DNA of 49,410 nucleotides, from positions 1 to 49,410 of the forward strand of contig CAYSDZ010000025.1 in assembly GCA_964429915.1 (NCBI GenBank), in the 5' to 3' direction. The DNA is from Alteromonas_F sp964429915 (GTDB taxonomy: Bacteria; Pseudomonadota; Gammaproteobacteria; Enterobacterales; Alteromonadaceae). Positions 9,701 to 17,014 of this stretch are shown one piece after another (position 1 is the first letter of the stretch; every line of letters begins with the position of its first letter). The notes under the pieces were generated by a model that was given only the letters and a program-made list of their open reading frames with translations, was not told where the DNA came from and did not search any database. The position numbers and the translations under genes are program-made.

Positions 9701-9817
9701 CAGTTTGATAAACAAAGTATTTTGGCAACGGGTTACTCATGCCGAAGCCAAGTAAAACGGTTGGACGGCTATAAACCTCAGCACCCTGCTCAAGCTTTAC
9801 TGCGGGCGTTGAGCTAA
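6794..9817 (+). CDS. ydiJ: FAD-linked D-2-hydroxy acid dehydrogenase with FeS domain (YdiJ family)
   Basis: A 1007-residue protein of the length and domain order of E. coli YdiJ, which oxidises D-2-hydroxyglutarate. An FAD-binding PCMH domain (about residues 50-290, with ARGGGTGTNGQSL) is followed by the FAD_oxidase_C domain. Then comes a 4Fe-4S motif Cys663-x2-Cys666-x2-Cys669-x3-Cys673, and last a CCG-type electron-transfer region with VGCCGMAGTFGH near residue 939. His451, His458 and the pair Glu495-His496 match the metal-binding set of D-2-hydroxyglutarate dehydrogenases. It starts 36 bases after folE2 with no terminator between, with GAGGAG upstream (12 bases from the ATG), so read-through from the Zur-controlled promoter is plausible. 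The substrate is by family analogy only. Confidence 0.88.
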   Translation: MLPVLDPKSTLTHVYVDYLDALKASDFSGDIESTYSSRLAVATDNSIYQQLPQAVVFPKTIEDLSVLGQLANTHSGVTFSARGGGTGTNGQSLTQGIVVDMSRHMRAILEINTEESWVRVQSGVVKDQLNDFLKPYGFFFAPDLSTSNRATIGGMINTDASGQGSLVYGKTSDHVLGLVSVLADGTVMQTQQQAMDTVVSEASESIARIVQQLKDTCVGKRSQILEKFPRLNRFLTGYDLEHAVNDDLTQLDISRVLAGSEGSLAFIAEAKLNVTRIPNHKVLLNIKYDSFESALRHAPDMVAAEATSVETVDSKVLNLAREDIVWHSVSALIQDVPGKDLQGLNMVEYNNEDKTEIDNKIVQLCHTLDQQIASGENGVIGYQLTYDTKEIGKIYAMRKKAVGLLGKAKGPQKPIAFAEDTAVPPENLADFIMEFRSLLDEQGLQYGMFGHVDAGVLHVRPALDMCDPAQEVLMKDISDQVVKLVAKYGGLMWGEHGKGYRSEYAPAFFGDELYAEIQKVKAAFDPHNKMNPGKICTPWQSNAQMVKVTDTKRGAFDRQIPIEVRDGYVPAMSCNGNGLCFNYDTTSPMCPSSKITRDRRHSPKGRAGMMREWLRLLSEQGVNPLKLESHSYSPSILSRLKNTLKKSKEEDFSHEVLEVMEGCLACKACANQCPINVDVPSFRARFLSLYYKRYLRPAKDHLVSNIEKMAPLLAKMPKAVNFFLEKSWLNDAIKKSIGYVDTPHLSIPTLSHRLPYTGAVEFDLSALKTLSEEERQSYVLLVQDTFTSYYEADLVADILKLIKHLGFTPVLLPFLPNGKPQHVKGFLAEFAKTAKSTAEFLNEVAGLGIPMVGVDPSLTLCFRDEYHKALKQSDVQFTVSLLQEWLSEAELPEVKVNSSHDFAFFAHCTEKTVVPKSETMWQSVFEQFGLNLQPIAVGCCGMAGTFGHEADHLDESVGIYDLSWRQRLQQFDKQSILATGYSCRSQVKRLDGYKPQHPAQALLRALS

Positions 9818-9852
9818 AGCAACGTGAAATTCACTGATTGATACTGTGAATC

Positions 9853-9887
9853 GGAAAACAGCCAATTTATCATATTGGCTGCTTTCC
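9853..9887. terminator. Bidirectional terminator between ydiJ and the SDR gene
   Basis: A long hairpin: CAGCCAAT (9859-9866) pairs with ATTGGCTG (9874-9881), and after single mismatched bases GGAAA (9853-9857) pairs with TTTCC (9883-9887). It lies between two convergent genes. The A-run on one side and T-run on the other would serve both directions. Confidence 0.75.
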
Positions 9888-9908
9888 TTCGTGAAAAGAA
9901 CTAAGGTT

Positions 9909-10646
9909 TTACAGTTCTTGCTTGATAGGTCTTACGATCATTTCATTTATGTCGACATCGTGCGGCTGCTCAATAGCAAACGTAATGGAACGAGCTATTG
10001 CACTTGCGTCAATTGCATCGTTATAAAGCTCGTCAGCCATTTGTTTAGAATCTTCATGAGAAATGTGATCAGTCAGTTCTGTTGACACTGCGCCAGGTGA
10101 GATGTTAGTGGCTCTGATTTGTCCGTTTGACTCTTGGCGAATACCTTCGCTGATAGCTTTAACCGCAAATTTTGTTGCGCAATAAACCGTGGCGCCTGGA
10201 AATACAACATGACCCGCAACAGAAGACAAATTGATAATGTGTCCAGACTCTTGCTTTCGCATTGTCGGTAAGACAGCGCTTACGCCATACATCACCCCTT
10301 TTATGTTGACGTCAATCATTTGATCCCATTCATCAACTTTCAGTTCATCCAAAGGAGCAAGCGGCATAAGACCTGCGTTATTGATGAGCACGTCGATACG
10401 GGAAAAATTTTCTATTGCGTAATCGGCTACCGCTTTTACTTCATCTCGTTTGGTCACATCAACCGTTTTGTAAACCGCTGTTCCACCATTTTCTGTAATG
10501 GTATTCACCAACTCTTGAAGACGTTCTTCGCGACGTGCAGCGAGTACAAGTTTGGCGCCACGTTCAGCCAGCATTTTAGCGGTTGCTTCGCCTAGCCCAC
10601 TACTCGCACCCGTGATAATGATAACTTTTCCGTCTACATTCGACAT
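9909..10646 (-). CDS. SDR-family NAD(P)-dependent oxidoreductase
   Basis: A 245-residue classical short-chain dehydrogenase. It shows the cofactor motif TGASSGLG (residues 12-19), NNAG (89-92), Asn114, Ser142, Tyr155 and Lys159 of the YCATK active site. The basic RR after the second strand (VLAARREER) favours NADP(H) over NAD(H). The protein is cytoplasmic. The substrate cannot be assigned: close relatives include broad-specificity alcohol and serine dehydrogenases. It is a single gene, convergent with ydiJ and followed by the shared terminator; upstream is a mostly non-coding stretch with a gene remnant. Confidence 0.9.
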   Translation of the reverse strand: MSNVDGKVIIITGASSGLGEATAKMLAERGAKLVLAARREERLQELVNTITENGGTAVYKTVDVTKRDEVKAVADYAIENFSRIDVLINNAGLMPLAPLDELKVDEWDQMIDVNIKGVMYGVSAVLPTMRKQESGHIINLSSVAGHVVFPGATVYCATKFAVKAISEGIRQESNGQIRATNISPGAVSTELTDHISHEDSKQMADELYNDAIDASAIARSITFAIEQPHDVDINEMIVRPIKQEL

Positions 10647-10676
10647 TTATTTACCTCTTATTTTAGACTTTAATTT

Positions 10677-10872
10677 TCAACGATTATTTTCTTTTTTTAC
10701 GTAATCAATGATGGTCTGCTCGCTGACGCCACCTATATTTTTAGTTGCAATGTTGTCGTGCGACCTCATTTTCTAAGGCACTGTGCTTTTTACGGCTTTT
10801 GCCCGAATTCGCAAAGGCATAAAGTGCGGCTTCTGCTTGGTTTGCCACTAAAACATAAGAGTGATTGGTCAT
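10677..10872 (-). pseudogene. Decayed small gene, possibly a host-attachment-protein-like (PF10116) remnant
   Basis: An ATG at 10872 preceded by a good ribosome site (GGGAGA, about six bases away) opens a 43-codon frame ending at 10741. It begins MTNHSYVLVANQAEAALYAF and continues NSGKSRKKHSALENEVARQ. In the next frame, beginning at the same point, a run reads NIGGVSEQTIIDYVKKENNR before a stop at 10677. The start resembles the VLVAN-x-AEA opening of the PF10116 family (protein required for attachment to host cells, normally about 140 residues). The HSALENEV part resembles its middle and the SEQTIIDY part its end. This suggests a gene reduced by internal deletions plus a frameshift. The family link is from memory of the pattern only; a real 43-residue microprotein is the alternative. 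Confidence 0.4.
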
Positions 10873-10905
10873 AGCTTCTCCCGTGTAAGAATTACGTAGA
10901 CATTG

Positions 10906-10931
10906 AAAAAACGACTGACGTAACGTTTTTT
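10906..10931. terminator. Weak hairpin with T-tracts, possible terminator
   Basis: AAAAAACG (10906-10913) and CGTTTTTT (10924-10931) pair around ten bases. The stem is A/T-rich, so the hairpin is weak, but both strands give a T-run after it. It could end transcripts from the wecB-wecC operon that read through to here. Confidence 0.3.
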
Positions 10932-11007
10932 TACCTCATCAAAAAGGGATTTTTAACGTTTTCAGGTAGTGAGCAGCAAATATGAGACCAAGTTAGATAA
11001 GTAAACA

Positions 11008-11058
11008 CACTCAGTAGTGTATGAGTGCACTGAACAGTAAATAGTGAACAGTAAATAG
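11008..11058. repeat. Short hairpin and 14-bp tandem duplication in non-coding DNA
   Basis: CACTCA (11008-11013) and TGAGTG (11022-11027) form a small hairpin. It is followed by two perfect copies of TGAACAGTAAATAG (11031-11044 and 11045-11058). The stretch 10873-11143 between the gene remnant and wecC has no other supported feature. Confidence 0.6.
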
Positions 11059-11143
11059 TGAGACTCAATACTATTGAACGATCGTTTCAGATTAAACCAG
11101 AAAAATACGCTCAAAAGCTCAGAATTTAAATGATCAGAAGACG

Positions 11144-12409
11144 TTAATCCAAGCTCGCAAGTAATGAATTTGTCAGGCCACAATAATCTAATAAAGATGA
11201 TTGTTCTGTACCTTTACGTACCACCCAACGCTTAAATTGACTATGTGCAACCAATAATACTTTTGGTAAATCTGGGTAGGTGTCCATATTATTAAGTTCA
11301 ATCAGTTCGCAATGTGCAGCGCTTAACTTGTCGGGAAGCTCGCTGATATTAGGCTCAACCGCCAATACTTTTAAACCTAAAGCATTGAGGTTTTGTACAA
11401 TACCCACAGCAGGACTTTCTCGCAAATCGTCAATATCAGGTTTAAACGCTAAGCCCATACAAATAACGGTATTCGTGTCTTTATCTTTTGCAAACTGGGC
11501 TATTTGTTGCACCACCCATTCGGGTTTAAAATCATTCACTTCACGCGCTTTGCGGATAATTTTGGCTGTTTCAGGGGCTGAATCGACAATAAACCAAGGG
11601 TCGACAGCAATACAATGTCCTCCTACACCACACCCAGGTTGCAGTACATTAACTCTGGGGTGTCGGTTTGCCAAACGAATGAGCTCCCAAACATTAATGT
11701 CTAACTCACCACAAATCATGGAAAGCTCGTTTGCAAAGGCGATATTGATATCTCTAAAGCTGTTTTCGGTGAGTTTGGCTAACTCCGCTGTTCTGGCGTT
11801 GGTAACAATGCACTTTCCTCGCACAAAGGTTTTGTAAAGGTCAACGCTCTTATCCGCGCATAGCTCTGTCATTCCGCCAATAATTCTGTCGTTCTCAATC
11901 AGCTCACGCATAATATGACCAGGGAGGACTCGTTCAGGGCAGTGAGCAATATTTATGTCGGCCGATTCTCCTGCATCTTGGGGGAACGTCAAATCGGGAC
12001 GCTCCGCTTTGAGCCAAGCAGACATCTTTTCAGTTGCTCCTACGGGGGAGGTCGACTCTAAGATAACTAAGTTACCAGAGGCTAATACGGGAGCGATAGT
12101 TTTAGCCGCTGCTTGAATATAACTTAAATCGGGTTGACGATTTTCTTTAAAGGGCGTGGGTACTGCAACAATAAAAGCGTCTGCAGCTTGTGCTGTCGTG
12201 GTAGCAGTCAATTTGCCAGCAATCACTGCCGCACGCACTGCGGTATCAAGGTCTGGCTCTACAATATGAATTTTACCTTGGTTAATCATGTTAACCGCAG
12301 ATTCATTAACATCGACGCCAATCACATCATGTCCGTACGTTGCAAACATTGCAGCGGTCGGCAGACCAATATAACCTAAACCAATTACCGAAACTTTACT
12401 GTGATGCAT
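11144..12409 (-). CDS. wecC: UDP-N-acetyl-D-mannosamine dehydrogenase
   Basis: A 421-residue UDP-sugar dehydrogenase that oxidises UDP-ManNAc to UDP-ManNAcA with two NAD+. It has the Rossmann motif GLGYIG (residues 10-15), the VPTPF segment, ESTSPVGATEKM, and the catalytic-cysteine motif PGCGVGGHC followed by VDPWF, which separates the WecC group from UDP-glucose dehydrogenases. It follows wecB by 13 bases and so uses its product directly. It has AGAGA about six bases before the ATG. Together they supply an N-acetylated uronic acid for the polysaccharide locus that begins on the other strand. Enterobacterial common antigen is the classic user, but no other ECA genes are here, so capsule or exopolysaccharide use is favoured. 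Confidence 0.93.
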   Translation of the reverse strand: MHHSKVSVIGLGYIGLPTAAMFATYGHDVIGVDVNESAVNMINQGKIHIVEPDLDTAVRAAVIAGKLTATTTAQAADAFIVAVPTPFKENRQPDLSYIQAAAKTIAPVLASGNLVILESTSPVGATEKMSAWLKAERPDLTFPQDAGESADINIAHCPERVLPGHIMRELIENDRIIGGMTELCADKSVDLYKTFVRGKCIVTNARTAELAKLTENSFRDINIAFANELSMICGELDINVWELIRLANRHPRVNVLQPGCGVGGHCIAVDPWFIVDSAPETAKIIRKAREVNDFKPEWVVQQIAQFAKDKDTNTVICMGLAFKPDIDDLRESPAVGIVQNLNALGLKVLAVEPNISELPDKLSAAHCELIELNNMDTYPDLPKVLLVAHSQFKRWVVRKGTEQSSLLDYCGLTNSLLASLD

Positions 12410-12422
12410 GTTTAATCTCTTT

Positions 12423-13547
12423 TTAATGTTTAGCTAGTTCATCTGCAATACGCAAACAGGCTCTTCCATCGCCATACGGGTTGTGTGCAAAACTCATGGC
12501 CTCATAAGCCTTTGTATTATTCAATAATTCACTCACCTCGCTGATGATTTTCTGTACATCAGTGCCAACCAACTTTACCGTACCCGCTTTGACAGCCTCT
12601 GGTCGCTCAGTCGTATCGCGCATCACTAGAACCGGTTTGCCTAAAGACGGTGCTTCTTCTTGAATACCACCAGAATCGGTTAAAATAATATGTGCTTTAT
12701 TCATCAAGTATACAAAAGGAAGATATTGCTGAGGTTCAATCAAATGGATGTTGCTAATGTTTGAAAGGTGGGTTTCTACGGGGCCTTTTACGTTTGGATT
12801 TAAATGAACGGGATAGAGAATATCAACATCTGGAAATTGTTGAGCAAGTTCGGACAACGCTTTACAAATACGCTCAAACCCACCACCAAAGCTCTCTCGT
12901 CGATGGCCTGTAACTAGCACTAATCGTCGTTCAGGGTCGAGAAAATGAAAAGTTTGCTCCTGTGTTTGTCTCAGCGAAGCATCGTTAATGAGTCGTTCGG
13001 AAACCGACAATAAGGCGTCGATCACGGTGTTACCGGTAACAGTGATATGACTTGGCGAGATATTTTCTTTCAGCAAATTCTGTTCGGACGTGGCAGTAGG
13101 AGCAAAATGATATCTTGCCAAAGCCCCCGTTAACTTTCTATTCGCTTCTTCCGGCCAAGGTGAATATAAGTTTCCTGTTCTTAAACCGGCTTCAACATGA
13201 CCAATTGCAATTTGAGCATAATAGGCCGCTAAACTGGTAGCGAGTGTAGTAGCGGTATCACCATGCACAAGCACAACATCAGGTTGAAATTCATCAAGAA
13301 TTGGTTTTAGGCCGATAAGTATTTTTGCCGTTATATCGTTAAGCGACTGCCCAGGAGCCATGATATTCAAATCATAGTCAGCGTTGAGCGCAAATAAATC
13401 CATTACTTGGTCAAGCATTTCTCTGTGTTGTGCAGTGACACACACTCTAGAGTTGAATCGAGCGTCTTGTTGAAGGTGCTTTACAAGAGGCGCCATTTTT
13501 ATTGCTTCAGGTCGTGTTCCAAAAACGGTGAGCACTTTTTTGGTCAT
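12423..13547 (-). CDS. wecB: UDP-N-acetylglucosamine 2-epimerase (non-hydrolysing)
   Basis: A 374-residue cytoplasmic enzyme that interconverts UDP-GlcNAc and UDP-ManNAc. Family marks are VLTVFGTRPEAIKMAPLV at the start, VHGDTATTLA, GHVEAGLRTG, TGHRRESFGGG and LTDSGGIQEEAPSLGKPVLVM (quoted in parts) in order, and the length is normal. It is the first gene of a two-gene minus-strand operon with wecC and is divergent from the flippase gene. The 270 bases between them must hold both promoters. Confidence 0.95.
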   Translation of the reverse strand: MTKKVLTVFGTRPEAIKMAPLVKHLQQDARFNSRVCVTAQHREMLDQVMDLFALNADYDLNIMAPGQSLNDITAKILIGLKPILDEFQPDVVLVHGDTATTLATSLAAYYAQIAIGHVEAGLRTGNLYSPWPEEANRKLTGALARYHFAPTATSEQNLLKENISPSHITVTGNTVIDALLSVSERLINDASLRQTQEQTFHFLDPERRLVLVTGHRRESFGGGFERICKALSELAQQFPDVDILYPVHLNPNVKGPVETHLSNISNIHLIEPQQYLPFVYLMNKAHIILTDSGGIQEEAPSLGKPVLVMRDTTERPEAVKAGTVKLVGTDVQKIISEVSELLNNTKAYEAMSFAHNPYGDGRACLRIADELAKH

Positions 13548-13582
13548 ATATGAGATCCAGCGAAAAATAAGTCAAGCCGAAA

Positions 13583-13598
13583 ATTGCTTACGAGCAAT
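13583..13598. other. Small perfect hairpin in the wecB-flippase divergent region
   Basis: ATTGCT-TACG-AGCAAT lies 36 bases upstream of the wecB start, within its likely 5' leader or promoter. The rest of 13548-13817 is A/T-rich with no gene I can support. I did not find an RfaH ops/JUMPStart element in it. Confidence 0.35.
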
Positions 13599-13698
13599 CT
13601 TTATCCTATTTGACCTATAAATATACCACTAAATAACAATTTGACCATGGAGGGTCCGTTTTTGTCCAACAAATGAAATACGAACAGATAGTGAAAAG

Positions 13699-13727
13699 TT
13701 GTATCAAACCTACTTTATGGCTTATCT
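13699..13727 (+). promoter_or_regulatory. Candidate sigma70 promoter for the polysaccharide operon
   Basis: TTGTAT (13699-13704) and TTATCT (13722-13727) are spaced by 17 bases, about 90 bases upstream of the flippase start. Both hexamers depart from consensus, so this is only the best candidate in the region. Confidence 0.3.
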
Positions 13728-13817
13728 TTAAAAAGAAAAGGAAGGTAAGTATGTTCAACAATAGCTGACAGAATATATTGCATAAATCATAAAAATAAGA
13801 AGTAGAAAAGGCGTTCG

Positions 13818-15035
13818 ATGCCGTTGGCAAATGTATCCACAATTTTTAAAAACACGGTTTGGGTGTCGCTATACACTGGCCTGTTTCGCTTAGTTACATT
13901 AGGCATTGCTATTCTTTCTGCACGTTTATTGAATGTTGAAGACTACGGAAAGGTGTCTGTGCTTCAATCAACGTCTGCTTTGTTTATTATGCTTGCAACG
14001 ATGGGACTCGGTACCGTTGCAACCAAACTAGTGGCACAAGACGGCAATAAATATGTGCGTTTGATTTCGCAATTCAATATCGGTTTTTGTTTCGCAATCA
14101 GCCTGTTCGTGTTACTTACAAGAAACCTGATTGCGTCAGATATCTTTCAGGATAGCTCCTTGACTCAGTTAGTGGGGATGCTTTCTGTTTACATTTTTTT
14201 GTGCGGTGTGACGCAAGTTCAAACGGGCATCTTGGCAGGGAAGCAGGCTTATTCCACCATTGCATCTATCAATTTATCTGTCGGTGTGCTGAGTGTTGCA
14301 GTCGTATATTTAAGTATTTCGCAATTGGGTCTTAAGGGATGGTTAGTTGCTGTCATCCTTATTGAAGGAATAAAAGCAGGCATGTTCAGACATGCCATTT
14401 CTTCGCGTTTTAAATTGGCTACGCTCTCTTCAAGTAAAGTAGAAATACGCTATGTACTTTCCCTAGCTTTGCCTATCGCCGTATCGGGCTTATTTATTTT
14501 ACCGGTAAACTGGTTTTTGATCCGTACTTTATTGTTGAAAGAAGGGTATGCCGATGTTGCACTAATGAATATTGCAGACCAATGGATTGCCATTTTAACC
14601 TTTGTGCCTATTGCTCTGGGTGATGCGATGTTGCCTTTGATGTCAAAAATGAAGAATGCTGAACACCGAAAGTTCGCATCGTCAAAAGCGCTTAAAATGA
14701 ATATTGCGCTTGCATTGATCGCGTCCATTCCTATTGCTTTGCTATCCAATTTTGTATTGTCACTCTATGGTGAAGAGTATCAAGGTCACAGTGCAGTATT
14801 TTGGATTATCGTGCCATTAGTCGTTGTGTTATCTGTTACTAATCAGTTAAATAATAGAGTGATTGCCGACAATAATGCGCGAGCCATGTTGATGTCGAAC
14901 ATCATCTGGATGGCATTGTGTTTACCTATTGCATTAGTATTGTTGAATTGGGGCTGGGGGCTGATAGGCTTGCTAACAGCAAGACTCTTAGCCTATCTAT
15001 GTAAAATGGGCTATTTATTGTATGTGTCGAAATAA
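13818..15035 (+). CDS. Wzx-type oligosaccharide flippase (MATE/MVF superfamily)
   Basis: A 405-residue, strongly hydrophobic inner-membrane protein of about 12 predicted transmembrane segments. It opens with NVSTIFKNTVWVSLYTGLFR and ILSARLLNVEDYGKVSVLQ, the standard start of polysaccharide biosynthesis protein/Wzx families. It would flip the undecaprenyl-linked repeat unit to the periplasm for polymerisation by the Wzy protein near 45-46 kb. It is the first gene of the large plus-strand operon, with AAAAGG a few bases before the ATG; the next gene starts six bases after its stop. Confidence 0.88.
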   Translation: MPLANVSTIFKNTVWVSLYTGLFRLVTLGIAILSARLLNVEDYGKVSVLQSTSALFIMLATMGLGTVATKLVAQDGNKYVRLISQFNIGFCFAISLFVLLTRNLIASDIFQDSSLTQLVGMLSVYIFLCGVTQVQTGILAGKQAYSTIASINLSVGVLSVAVVYLSISQLGLKGWLVAVILIEGIKAGMFRHAISSRFKLATLSSSKVEIRYVLSLALPIAVSGLFILPVNWFLIRTLLLKEGYADVALMNIADQWIAILTFVPIALGDAMLPLMSKMKNAEHRKFASSKALKMNIALALIASIPIALLSNFVLSLYGEEYQGHSAVFWIIVPLVVVLSVTNQLNNRVIADNNARAMLMSNIIWMALCLPIALVLLNWGWGLIGLLTARLLAYLCKMGYLLYVSK

Positions 15036-15041
15036 GTAAGC

Positions 15042-16187
15042 ATGGCTAAAACATTACTCTATATTACTAACATTCCCACGCCATACCGTAATTTTCGGTT
15101 TAATTTGCTGGCTCGTGTATGCCAAACAAACGGATTTCATCTTCGTGTGCTGTACATGAATGAATCTGAGCCTGATAGAGCATGGACCTTGAATAAAAAA
15201 GACATGCGACATGACTTCATTATTTTTTCTCACAATAAAGTGAAGCAAACGCTCGGCATGTGGTTACATTTTTGCCCCAAACTTCATCTCTATTTGCTTA
15301 GAGTACCTTACTGTGTGGCGATTCTAGGAGGCTTAGCTTCACCCGCTCATTTTGTGGCCTCACTAGTACTGAAACCATCAAAATTGAATGTATTGTCCGT
15401 TGAATCTAACCTTTCTTCTATTGGTAACCATTCTGGTCTTGCAAACAAAGTAAAAACGTTTTTAATGCGTCGATTCCAGTTTTTTCAAGTAACAGGAACA
15501 AAGGCGGCCGAATTTATTCGTCACTACGTACCCGATGCAAAAACCTCCCACATGGTAACCTTGCCAAACGTGATCAACGAACCACTGTTTGACTTCATCG
15601 AGGCAGAAAGTATCCCCGTTGCTATTGAAAAACAAATCAATGCGCGTCGTGAATTGGGGCACAAAATTGTGCTTATCCCCGCTCGCTTGATTGAAGAAAA
15701 AGGTCTGTTCCCATTTTTAGAAGCAGTAAAACATTCAGACCCATTAACGATTTTAATTGCGGGAGAGGGACCGTTACGCGCATCGCTTGAAGCCTTCGTT
15801 ACTCAACATGGCTTAGACGTGATTCTATTGGGTGCGCAAAGTCCCCAAGTCACCGCTGCATTAATGAAAAACGCGGATGTGTTATGTTTACCTAGCCGCT
15901 CTGATCCTTCTCCATTGTCAGTGATAGAAGCCTGTGCGTGTGGTTTACCTATTTTAGTTTCAAACAACATTGGCAATGTCGATGAAGTCTTTGCGAACAA
16001 TGGCTGGCGTTTCAATTTTGGTGATGCGGTGAGCACTCGCAAAGCCGTAGAAAGTATGCTGAAAGCAGATAGAACAGTTATTCAAGCCATGTCGCAAGCA
16101 AGCAAGGCGCTGTTTGAATCTCGTTTTCGAGCAGAAATTGTATTGCAGGCTTACATTGAACAACTGCAGCGATTGGAGGCAGTATGA
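15042..16187 (+). CDS. Glycosyltransferase family 4 protein
   Basis: A 381-residue GT-B glycosyltransferase. The N-terminal half starts LLYITNIPTPYRNFRFN, a common start in capsule GT4 enzymes. The C-terminal half has PARLIEEKGLFPFLEA, AGEGPLR and the donor-site motif DPSPLSVIE, where Asp takes the place of the first Glu of the usual E-x7-E. It would add one sugar to the lipid-linked repeat unit at the cytoplasmic face. It overlaps the next gene by four bases (ATGA), which implies coupled translation. Specificity is not readable. Confidence 0.88.
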   Translation: MAKTLLYITNIPTPYRNFRFNLLARVCQTNGFHLRVLYMNESEPDRAWTLNKKDMRHDFIIFSHNKVKQTLGMWLHFCPKLHLYLLRVPYCVAILGGLASPAHFVASLVLKPSKLNVLSVESNLSSIGNHSGLANKVKTFLMRRFQFFQVTGTKAAEFIRHYVPDAKTSHMVTLPNVINEPLFDFIEAESIPVAIEKQINARRELGHKIVLIPARLIEEKGLFPFLEAVKHSDPLTILIAGEGPLRASLEAFVTQHGLDVILLGAQSPQVTAALMKNADVLCLPSRSDPSPLSVIEACACGLPILVSNNIGNVDEVFANNGWRFNFGDAVSTRKAVESMLKADRTVIQAMSQASKALFESRFRAEIVLQAYIEQLQRLEAV

Positions 16188-17014
16188 GTGAAAAAAAGGC
16201 GTTTACTATCACTATGTGGAAGGAAGACTCAGACACCTTAAGTCAGTACGCTGCATTACTTAGTCACGTTTACAAACGTGAGATTTCTCCGCAGCATCTA
16301 CTCTGGAAGCACAGCAACAACCCCTTAGGTCCGTCTTTAATCAGCTATGCGAAAAATAATGACGGCGACGTGGTTGCTGCGCGCGCTTTTTGGCGAATGT
16401 TCAGCCGTGATGCCATTATCTATCAACCTTGTGATACGGTGACGCATCCTAATTTTCAGCGTAAAGGCCTTTTTTCGTCACTCACAACCTTATGCTTGAA
16501 CCATGTTGAAGACAAAGCGGTGATCGTGAATTTTCCTAATCACAATAGTTATCCAGCCTACCTCAAGTTAGGTTGGCGCAAATACGCAGATAATAAGCGC
16601 GTGTTTGGGTTTAATATAAAATCGTCATCTGCGCCAATAAACGCTGTGTCAGACTATTTCGATACCCAGTTTGACGATACACAGGCACGTTATCTAAAGT
16701 GGCGATTTAGTGCTGATAGCGGAAAGCATTATCGCTGTTTTAAACATAAGCACGGGGTGGTAATTGATAATGGCAGTATGCAAGGTCTTATACTGAACAA
16801 ACCGAGCGTGCATGCCTATGGCAAGAAATCAGGGAAAAATCAGGGCTACGTGTTGCCCACGCATTTCAATGCGGGGATGGGGGCGTTAAGTTTATCAATT
16901 GCGCTGCCTTGCTCATCTCGTACTGCTTACTTTTTGCAACCACAAGCCGATATAAAACATCTCGACAACTTATTTGCCAGTGCACAAGTGAATACTTTGA
17001 TGGATACGTTTTAA
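16184..17014 (+). CDS. GNAT-fold N-acetyltransferase
   Basis: A 276-residue protein with an acetyl-CoA-binding GNAT core in its first half: CDTVTHPNFQRKGLFSSL is motif A with the RKGLFS pyrophosphate loop, followed by NHNSYPAYLKLGWRK, the usual end of the fold. This form (GNAT_9-like) is frequent in polysaccharide loci and probably acylates an amino sugar or a precursor. The C-terminal 120 residues are less typical. Start and stop overlap both neighbours (ATGA before, TAATG after). The target is unknown. Confidence 0.75.
   Translation: MSEKKAFTITMWKEDSDTLSQYAALLSHVYKREISPQHLLWKHSNNPLGPSLISYAKNNDGDVVAARAFWRMFSRDAIIYQPCDTVTHPNFQRKGLFSSLTTLCLNHVEDKAVIVNFPNHNSYPAYLKLGWRKYADNKRVFGFNIKSSSAPINAVSDYFDTQFDDTQARYLKWRFSADSGKHYRCFKHKHGVVIDNGSMQGLILNKPSVHAYGKKSGKNQGYVLPTHFNAGMGALSLSIALPCSSRTAYFLQPQADIKHLDNLFASAQVNTLMDTF

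Noticed and set aside
10962..11183. Minus-strand frame of 73 codons downstream of wecC
   Set aside because: Overlaps the wecC end and the tandem repeats; composition is not protein-like.
11280..11837. Plus-strand open frame of 185 codons opposite wecC
   Set aside because: It lies wholly inside a clear wecC gene, has no ribosome site and reads as low-complexity shadow sequence.
13548..13817. Search for an ops/JUMPStart element before the polysaccharide operon
   Set aside because: No sequence close to GGCGGTAGC was found, so RfaH-type control is not supported.
13615..13842. Minus-strand frame of 75 codons in the wecB-flippase gap with a hydrophobic stretch
   Set aside because: It runs into the flippase start, lies in A/T-rich promoter DNA that easily gives Phe/Leu-rich frames, and has no convincing ribosome site.
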